From contig QXCR01000045.1 in the NCBI GenBank assembly GCA_004380135.1, positions 62,001 through 126,000 on the forward strand: a stretch of DNA of 64,000 bases, read 5' to 3'. This DNA is from Stemphylium vesicarium (lineage: Eukaryota > Ascomycota > Dothideomycetes > Pleosporales > Pleosporaceae). Positions 56,842 through 64,000 of the stretch are shown here, in pieces. A program made the position numbers and the translations under genes. The number at the start of each line of letters is the position of its first letter. Within the stretch, counting starts at the first letter, position 1. A model generated the notes under the pieces. The model worked only from the letters and a program-made list of their open reading frames with translations, did not search any database and was not told the origin of the DNA.

Positions 56842-57280
56842 GCTTTAGGAATACATTTATGCTTGAAATTTTTCCGCTCAAAAAATACTCGTAACTATGG
56901 TTTGCATTTAGAAAAGGTTTCAAGCATCTGGCGATGCATCTAGCCGGAATTAGAAAATTTACATACATTCCACCCATTGAACTTGGTGCGATCCACACCC
57001 ATAGTGTGCGGTGACTACCGTAGAACTCATGTTTAAAATTCATGGGCGAACATATTACCAGATTCGTCACCTGTAATTCACACCAGCCTAAACATCTCGC
57101 CAACCCATCCGTAAGCCTTTGTCAGCCGCCGTCCATTCCGCCTGGCCCAAACGAATGGTAAGTTGTTGCTAGGATGTGGTTCGTGAAAATTTATGCTTCT
57201 CTCTATACCTAGATCGATACTGTGAGGAGCAAAGTTCCAAGCTGATCCACGGAGCTTCTTAGCCGAGAATCCCATAGTGA
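56842..57280. other. Intergenic region, nothing recognised
   Basis: 440 bp, A/T-richer than its surroundings. No gene or repeat recognised. Confidence 0.4.
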
Positions 57281-59498
57281 TCATTGCGTGCAAGAAGTCG
57301 GGCCAGGAGACTTCTCCGGGTTGGTCAGGGTTGAAAGGCGAATGAAAGAGCGATTTGAAGACTTGTACGTACGCTTGTCGACCACATATGTCTGGAGGGC
57401 TTGCGCCACTTCCTCTGCTGTGGCAGGCGCTGGCTCAGTGTCGGCCACCTGGGTCGTGTTGCCGCGCCTTTTGGGTTTTGTTGCAGGCTCGGTGAGATCA
57501 GATCGGTTGAAAGTACCAGTTATTTGCTTCGCGGCATCGTGATAAACAGTGGAGAAAGAACTCTGCACGTACTCCGGTGATGGTTCAATTGCGATGCTCT
57601 TCTTCTTTTCTGGCTCTCTCCAAGCAGGCGTGCGCTCGATGGCACGGTCACTGCTTAGGCGATGTACTACCAGATCATGTTGAGAGCTAACAGCCTCGGA
57701 TCTGTAATACTGATCTACTGCATTCCAAAAAGCGTCGAGGTTCGCTTCCGCTTTTCGCATGATGCCAATATTTTGCTTGTTCCTGCGGCGGTAGATCGGA
57801 TAGTTGAACTTCCCATCAGTAGTGTCAGCATGCTTATAGAGTTGTGAGTTCTCTAATTTGATATCTAAGAACGATCGCCATCCCTGACATGTTTTCTGAT
57901 ACTGGACTAGAAGCTCGTATTTCTTGAGATTCATGTCATCCTCAATCTTGTGTGCCCATGATTGGAAAGATGGAGTTGATGTAGGCGCTCTGACACAACT
58001 AAGAGCGACGAAAAGCGACTTGCGATCAACGGTGTGATCAGAGCAGCCACCTCGAAATCCTTCTTAATAAGACGCTCGATCTCGTCGGTCACTGTATGGA
58101 GCCCAAACTTGGATAGGTCTTCGTAGTTAACAAGGATATGGAAAAGGGGCGCCAGTCGTTTGATTGCATGCACATGGCGCAGGGCTGATATACAAATCGA
58201 ATGATAGACGACCCCGGCTCTGGAGGCAGCCTCTGACAAAATTGTCGTACTGGTGGAGAGGCATATAACCCCCGCACGAGACTGGAGACGAGGTCCTCCT
58301 TTGCTGCTTCCAACATGAATCGCAGGTTTTGGAATGCATTTAGTAAATTGTCAGGTAAATTCTCTTCTGGTTTGAGTGTCTCTCTGCATCTTGGGTATAT
58401 CGAAGCGACATCGTTCACCTGCTCCAGGATTTCGTCGAGGGTTGCGAATCCAAAGTAGCAAGAATCGACTATACCGTCTATAACGCGGTTCCAGAAGCGT
58501 GGCCGCCCAGGCTCTTTAATTAAAGGATGAACTTCCCCCATCTTGTCTAGCATTACATTGGGAAGGTGTTCGGAGAACTCTTCAATTTTTTCCGCAAAAT
58601 AGCTCGGATCCTCGCGCAAAGCCCACAGATGGTCTTCCCTCCAATTGCGCTCCGCAGTCACCAAGACTTTCAAGTGGTCAAAGTCTAGATATTGAGGGAT
58701 CCGATAGGGGGCCTCAAGAGAGATGGCTTCTGAAGATGTGGCATTCGAATCTTGGTTGACAGGGGGTCCCGAATTGGGGAGAATTTCAGACTCAGTCATT
58801 GCAGCGAAGTCTTGCAACAGGATGTGAGCGCATTTGACAAGAAAGGCCCAGATGCGCTCCTGAATCTCTAAAGCTACCACACCATGTACCGCATGCATGC
58901 CAACGCCGTTGCTCATGTTCTTGAAGGCATTCTCGTCGTCAGCCCAGGATACGATCTCTCCGTATGTCTCAGAGGAATGTCGACCGACAAAGAGCATGGT
59001 GTATCCTTTGAGAAAGCGCGGGACCATGGCACCACTCCTCTCTCCGAAGGCAGCCTGTTCAAGATCCGAATGAACGAATTCGTGCGGTTGATACCTTCCC
59101 CCATAGTGCAACAGCAGAAGTAAAGTCTTCGTCTTGCTGAGATCCTCTAGATTGATATGCGGCCACATGTATGCCTCCTTCGAGCTGAGATGATAATACT
59201 GTATATAGGCCGCGACATCCGGTCGGTGCGGTAAACTCAAGCCTGGCCACGCCTCCAGTAGGATCTTTTTCTTTTGTGTGACGGACTTCTTACTCGACCG
59301 TTTGCGTATCGTTCCTTCATGACGTCCAATGATGTCTCCCAGGATTTTCCGATCCCGGAAAATATTGGCCGCTCGCGCTCGCGCCTCCTTCCGGTAGTGT
59401 TCAGGCTGGAAAATTGCCGCATGTATCGGCCAGTCCTTCGGAGGGTCTTGAAAGAAGTGTGGCTCGTCCCATTCCTTGATTTCCAGCACGATTAGCAA
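57281..59498 (-). pseudogene. Large fungal gene of unknown function with two one-base frameshifts
   Basis: Three consecutive minus-strand frames carry one continuous-looking protein. The first frame runs from about 59498 (IVLEIKEWDEPHFFQDPP) to about 58150, with TLLLLLHYGGRYQPHEF in its first half. The second covers about 58145-57970 (FHILVNYEDLSKFGLHTVTD...). The third runs about 57965-57281 (QSWAHKIEDDMNLKKYELL...). Both joins fall in short homopolymers, CCCC at 58146-58149 and TTT at 57966-57968 (gene strand). Adding one base in each would make the reading continuous. No intron signals fit. The start is also unclear: the first frame opens with TTG after a stop, and the nearest ATG (59551) is in another frame. 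The protein resembles a widespread uncharacterised fungal family in my memory. Assembly error is an alternative to gene decay. Confidence 0.6.
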
Positions 59499-60362
59499 GA
59501 GCCGGCGTATGAATCGAGAAAGGGTGTTGTGTGTTGTGGACGATGTGGCATGCTAGAAGATAGTTGGTAGGAGGTACCTAGCGCTTACGTCGCACGGGCA
59601 ACAAACCGACAACGGGGTGTGTTAAACGCGCAGTCCCGTGGCCATCAAAGACTTTTTCGGTGGATACATATCTGCACTGCAACGAACGCGGTCCAGCGGG
59701 AGCCTGTCTGCTTTTTCCCTGCCTGCTGCTATCATCCGTCTGCCAATCCGCGGTCGGCTGGAGCAATGATGTCTTCCATGATTGTATAGCATGTAATCCT
59801 TCGTGTTTCGAACATTGCAAGGATGTTTTGCACGAGTCGCTGCGCATTTTGATGCTGCCTGACTCTCGCATAGCTAGCTCAGAATGTATGCAAAGGCTTC
59901 GTGGCGGCGCTGCGCTTTGGGTCAGGAAGATGTAGGAGCACTTTGGTTGTAATGAGGTGCGACGATGCCCTATTGCAAGACCCTTGCCACCACCTCGACA
60001 TGCTGCACCGATTACTGTTCGAAGTGTCAAAGGCAAGTCGGTCACGGTAGCACACGCATTTCAAGTGAAATAACACAGGAGCCGATGGAAGACAACGGCG
60101 CCAGATCCGAAACAAGGAACGGTAGACCGTGCACGCTTATCTTATCCCGGTTTCCAGAAGTAGCAAGCTTTGATCTCCCGTTGATTGCAGCGGACAGCTC
60201 TGATATTCAAGGCGACGCCATCACAATTGTCACCCGTCGCAGGAAAACATGCGCGCCGATTGACAATGCCGCCCAGTATTTCCATATGATTAACGTATAT
60301 CTCGCCCCGACCTTGCGTCGAGGTGACCTTGTGGGGCTCCAGGTGACGTCCAACACGGGACT
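59499..60362. other. Intergenic region, nothing recognised
   Basis: Between the frameshifted gene and the P450 3' end. A plus-strand frame (59965-60375) overlaps the P450 last exon on the other strand and has no family resemblance. Confidence 0.35.
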
Positions 60363-62149
60363 CTATCTTCCATAAAACGTACTCATGCGGTATTTTGTCT
60401 CGCCCTCATAGGGTGCGAGATCCAATAGCGCCTGTTCACCTTCGCGTACGATCGCTTGCCGAATCTTCTCGCTTCGTGGCTTGATGTCTACCTCGAAAAC
60501 CTGCGGACGCATATTCAAGCCATTGCTACGATCTTGTGAGCTTTTCCCCTATGATGAAGAGTGACCAAGAGCTTACGTATAGTTAAAGATGTCCACAGGT
60601 ATTGGCTCTCCATGCTGATCTAGCGCCGGCTCGATCTTGAAGCCCCAAACCAGTCGGGCAACCGTCAGCCACGTGCCTTGCTCAGCAAGCGCCTGTCCGG
60701 AGCAGACTCGTCGTCCCCAGCCAAACGTCATGTAACCGCGCTCACCAGGGAAAGGCCGGGAGTCCGGGTGATCTTTCAGAAATCGATTCGGGTTGAACCG
60801 GTCTGGATCTGGGAAGTCGCGTTCGTTGTGGTGTATCGCCCATACGTTGCCTTGTACCCAGGTCGACTGTGGTATCAGGTAGCCGTTGTAATAATCGTCC
60901 TGGACTGGCGCATGTGGCTGGCCACCAATAATGGCAACGGACCGCCACCTGAAAACTTCCTTGACCAAGGCGCGCATGTAGGGCAGATTTGCGTCATCTT
61001 CAAAAGTCGGGCTTCGGTCTGACCCTACCACACGATCTAACTCTTCCCACGCAGCGTGGAGAGTTCCTGGAAAAGCACGCATTGCAAGCACAGCTGTGAT
61101 GAGTGTGCTACTTGAGGTATCCGATCCGGCACCAAACAAGTTCCCGGCCAACGCAGAGATTTCCTTGTTCTTTAATCCGTACTTTTCTTGTTCTCTAAAC
61201 AACATCTTCGCATAGCAGTCATCGTGTCCCGGCTTTTCGTTTGCTTCACTAACTAGGGAATAGAAGAAGTCGTGGCCGCGATGGGAACGCTTTTTGGACC
61301 CCATCCCGTGTTTCCATGGTGCATACTCCGTCGGCACGCGGGCAAGTGCTGGGAAAGTTTCCATCAGCATCGGAAAGGTTTTTCCCGGTACATTTAGATC
61401 GGCCGCGCGATGCATGACTGCGATGACCTCAGAAACGATGGGGTCCTCGGGGGTTGAAACTCTTCTCCCGAAGCCGATGATCGACACGACACTTGTCGCG
61501 TATCGTTCAAAGTGTGCCACGAAGTTTCCAGGGGACCGAAGAATATCAAGAGCGACAACCTTGCTTTCATCGTTTTGAAAACTGCGATACTTCTTCACCT
61601 GCTGGATTCCGACACCTTGGTGCGTCAACTTCCGCAAAGTTCTGAAGCGCTCTCGTTGAGCAGGTGTCGTGGTGATGAGATTGACGAGATTGTTCTGGCC
61701 AGCACCTAGTTCGGCAAATACCAACATACGGGGCCTTGAGCAATATATACCTGCTCTCTTGTCAAGTAGCTCGCTCGCCGTCCACGCGTCGTTAATCCAC
61801 ACTGTGGGATTGCGTCCAATCCAGTATGTGATCAATGGCGTATTGTACTTCTTCGACAGTGTCTCAAAGTATATCCAAGGCTTATTATCGGGGAGCTGAA
61901 ATGTATTGCCAACGACGGGGTAAGGAAAGGGACCAGGGGGCTTCCTAGCATCAGTATGGGCCATTTGGCACTTCAGCATCGTCGTCTTACCATCTTCGAT
62001 CTTGTGTACAGCATCCAAACGTAATCTGCGAGAACAACGAGTGCTGCAGCTACGAAGACGGCGAAGGCGATTTTGCCTGGGCCAAACTTGGATATAGCGT
62101 GCTGCAGATAATGCACTGGTAGCGCATCGAAAAGCCGTTCAATCGCCAT
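60363..62149 (-). CDS. Cytochrome P450 (CYP64/O-methylsterigmatocystin-oxidoreductase-like)
   Basis: Membrane-bound monooxygenase of 561 residues. Exon 1 (61991-62149) encodes MAIERLFDALPVHYL and the anchor helix IAFAVFVAAALVVLADYVWML. A 50-bp intron (GTAAGA...GGAAG) joins to exon 2 (60577-61940), starting PPGPFPYPVVGN. A 51-bp intron (GTAAGC...GATCGTAG) leads to exon 3 (60363-60525), which supplies the typical end RPQVFEVDIKPRSEKIRQAI. Key motifs: I-helix oxygen-binding GAGSDTSS, ExxR in KEVFRWR, and the haem loop FGWGRRVCSG with Cys near residue 466. Overall resemblance is to fungal CYP64-type enzymes of secondary metabolism, but no biosynthetic cluster surrounds it, so the substrate is open. 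Divergent from the F-box gene, about 1 kb away. Confidence 0.88.
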
Positions 62150-63180
62150 GTCGCCGTGGTGAGAGCGCTCCCGTCTGCGGTGTTGGACTTGGGATGTTCA
62201 GCGTGTGAACCTTATTTACTCAACGCGCACCATTACCTCCACCACAGAACAATGACTGAACTATGCAATCAATCATCGAACACTCTAAGCTGGGCTTACA
62301 AATCTGCCGATGTCAAGACGTATTTCATTCGTAACTCAACTCCTTTCGGAGACATGTTGCAGCAGGCAGATTCCCCACATCGCGGGGGTGGGGCATGAAC
62401 GCCGGGTAAAGTCAGCAGCTCGCCATGCGTTGCATGCGTCTCAACGATGCGAAATCGCTCCACCAAAATAGGAAAGGTGACCGGAGTGCGTGTTGCGATA
62501 CCCGTGGGCATTGTTATGGGGGCGGAAATCAGCCGGCTTGTGTTGTACTAACGCGCGACGCGAAGACCCCTTGTTTTGGCGCGACAAGATAGCGCCGCTT
62601 TGGCACACAAATTCCTGTCACGTTTTGCGTCATGCCTTGTCGAACTCGCCCTGATTGCTGTTTCCCTATCAGCAAATTTGGCCTTGCCCCATTTCGGAAG
62701 CCCTCGCCATTGCCGCCATCGACGTACTGTACCAAGGTTGAGGTCGAAACGATCAAAGTACATTACCGACACCGGATATGCGTCCAGAACGATTGTGTGG
62801 CTCGTGACCATCTTCGACCTCGAAGCGCCGTCCAGAGCGTCGCGCTCCTTGAGCTCGCAGATCGTCAGCGACTTCGACCACAGACTGCCGTCTGAGTCTT
62901 CTTGTGTGCGCTCGTCGTTGAGAGTTGCTCTGAGGACGGAGATGATTGTAATCGCAGAGATGCGCTCCTCGAGCTCAACCTTAATCCGGCTCACGCATCG
63001 TCCTTCTAGCAAATTCTCACCCTCACAGGGGAATCATGAATTGAAGGGTTTCGCCGTGGCCACTAGCGACTCTTCGAGTTGTCAGCTCGTACCGTGGTTG
63101 CGTTATCACCCTGGATATTCGTAATCCGCAATTCGCACACACAGAATCTGCAATGCCCCTTCACTTGAACGAATGATCTT
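62150..63180. other. Divergent intergenic region
   Basis: Between the P450 and F-box start codons. Two overlapping frames occur (plus 62576-63124, minus 62548-63012). The minus one has slightly more protein-like text (VELEERISAITIISVLRATL) but opens with TTG and matches no family I know. I leave both uncalled. Confidence 0.35.
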
Positions 63181-64000
63181 ATGAGTGAGTCGTCTCGACT
63201 CCATGACTCACTTGATAACAGTATGGAAACAGAAATGATACTATGTGATCAAACCGCTAGGAAACATGATGACCCAGTACCAGAGCGCCGGAAGCTGGAG
63301 GATCTACCTAGCGAATTGTTGGCCATCATCGCTTTACATCTGCCAAACTCCGAATTGCGCCTGCTCCGAGGGGTTGGCAGTCGGCGCATTAATGAGTGCA
63401 TCGATCGCATCTTCGTAAGTCGATCCACCTTCAATCAAAGTGAAGAGCTGCTAATATTTACATCCAGGCTTACGCACACTTCAGCCATCGCATCTGCAAG
63501 GTCACTGAAGAAAGCGCGATACGCCTCGAGAGCCTTAGCAGCCCTCGATTCATGCAGCACACCCGCACGTTGGAAATTCTTTTTCGACTTGACTGTCAGG
63601 TCGATGACGGGACTGTAGAGGATACGCAACGGACCGACTTGGCGTGTACTCCGACGCGCCTCAATCTTGCGGCATTCTTCAAGGCCATAAGAAGGGTATT
63701 CCGAGAAGCGCCGAACCTACGCAAAGTGATCGTTCGAGCGCCCCGAGGTCTGAGAGGGATGTCGGATGGCCTCTTGTCAGCCTGGCCGCCTAGGGAGAAC
63801 GCCACTATCCCAAATCTAGATTTTCACTGGGGTATCGGATCACCCAGACACACTCATACCATAGCTGCTGAGCACATGCGGCTTACCCTACTCGAAATTC
63901 TGCGCGAAATGGAACAAGGAAAGCTCCGACTGGACGAGTTCCGAATTTTAGATTACACGAACTCTGTGTGGCAGTCTTTTTTGGCGGCAACAGACACGAC
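63181..64000 (+). CDS. F-box protein, 3' partial
   Basis: Exon 1 63181-63414 and exon 2 from 63468 to the window edge, joined over a 53-bp intron (GTAAGT...ACATCCAG, phase 0). About 255 residues are visible and the frame is open at position 64000. Residues 38-78 are F-box-like: KLEDLPSELLAIIALHLPNSELRLLRGVGSRRINECIDRIF. The part after the splice (AYAHFSHRICKVTEESAIRLESLSS, later NLRKVIVRAPRGLRGMSDG) is typical of the leucine-rich or distance-varying part of large fungal F-box proteins. F-box proteins bind Skp1 and recruit targets to SCF ubiquitin ligases. The target is unknown. Confidence 0.7.

Noticed and set aside
62548..63124. Overlapping frames on both strands before the F-box gene
   Set aside because: Neither begins with a supported start nor matches a family; too weak to call.

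Overview
The window looks like nuclear DNA of a filamentous ascomycete, most likely a Dothideomycete of the Pleosporales type. Most genes carry short introns (about 44-150 bp) with GTAAGT/GTATGT-like donors, CTAAC/CTGAC-like branch sites and CAG/TAG acceptors. The gene families are also typical: an Egh16/MAS3-type appressorium protein, DUF6604, DUF7702, fungal F-box-like proteins, and a nuclear-encoded mitochondrial DNA polymerase. There are no operons. Genes stand singly on both strands, and I found no credible tRNA, rRNA or CRISPR. Species assignment is inference.

Layout. 0-5 kb: the 3' part of the mitoribosomal/recombination protein mL67/Mhr1, a PaiB-like FMN-binding protein and a GFA-fold protein. 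5.0-7.5 kb: a decayed DUF6604 gene. 8.8-9.1 kb: a small mitochondrial membrane protein. 9.1-13.2 kb: a gene-poor block with repeated TATA modules. 13.2-19.4 kb: Mip1 (DNA polymerase gamma) divergent from a SUMO-targeted ubiquitin-ligase-like RING protein, then L-lactate dehydrogenase. 19.4-21.9 kb: a second TATA-module block. 21.9-29.9 kb: a glutathione S-transferase, a methyltransferase-like protein, an ABM-domain protein, an F-box-like protein, a gene relic and a short-chain dehydrogenase. 30.4-40.2 kb: an LPxELRNxIY gene with an early stop, a secreted alpha/beta hydrolase, a Cys-rich small protein, a SET protein, an AhpC/TSA-fold protein and class III alcohol dehydrogenase. 40.2-46.9 kb: the largest gene-poor block. 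47-52 kb: the Egh16-like secreted protein and a secreted amidase. 54.8-64 kb: a DUF7702 membrane protein, a small acidic protein, a frameshifted fungal gene, a cytochrome P450 and a partial F-box gene.

The window is a mosaic of housekeeping genes (mL67, Mip1, class III ADH, LDH, SET, RING) and faster-evolving accessory genes (secreted proteins, F-box-like families, P450). At least four accessory genes are broken by in-frame stops or one-base or seven-base indels. In the DUF6604 relic every substitution-type stop can be explained by C-to-T change on the coding strand, which fits repeat-induced point mutation but does not prove it. Genes that could be grouped by function are the mitochondrial set (mL67, Mip1, the small membrane protein) and a stress/detoxification set (GFA-fold protein, class III ADH, GST, AhpC/TSA-like protein). 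They are not physically clustered, so no single pathway is implied.

The least explained structure is the set of gene-poor blocks at 9.1-13.2, 19.4-21.9, 40.2-46.9 and 52.1-54.8 kb. In each, TATAAATA-like boxes flanked upstream by GC-rich and downstream by C/T-rich sequence recur every few hundred bases, largely on one strand, without credible open reading frames.
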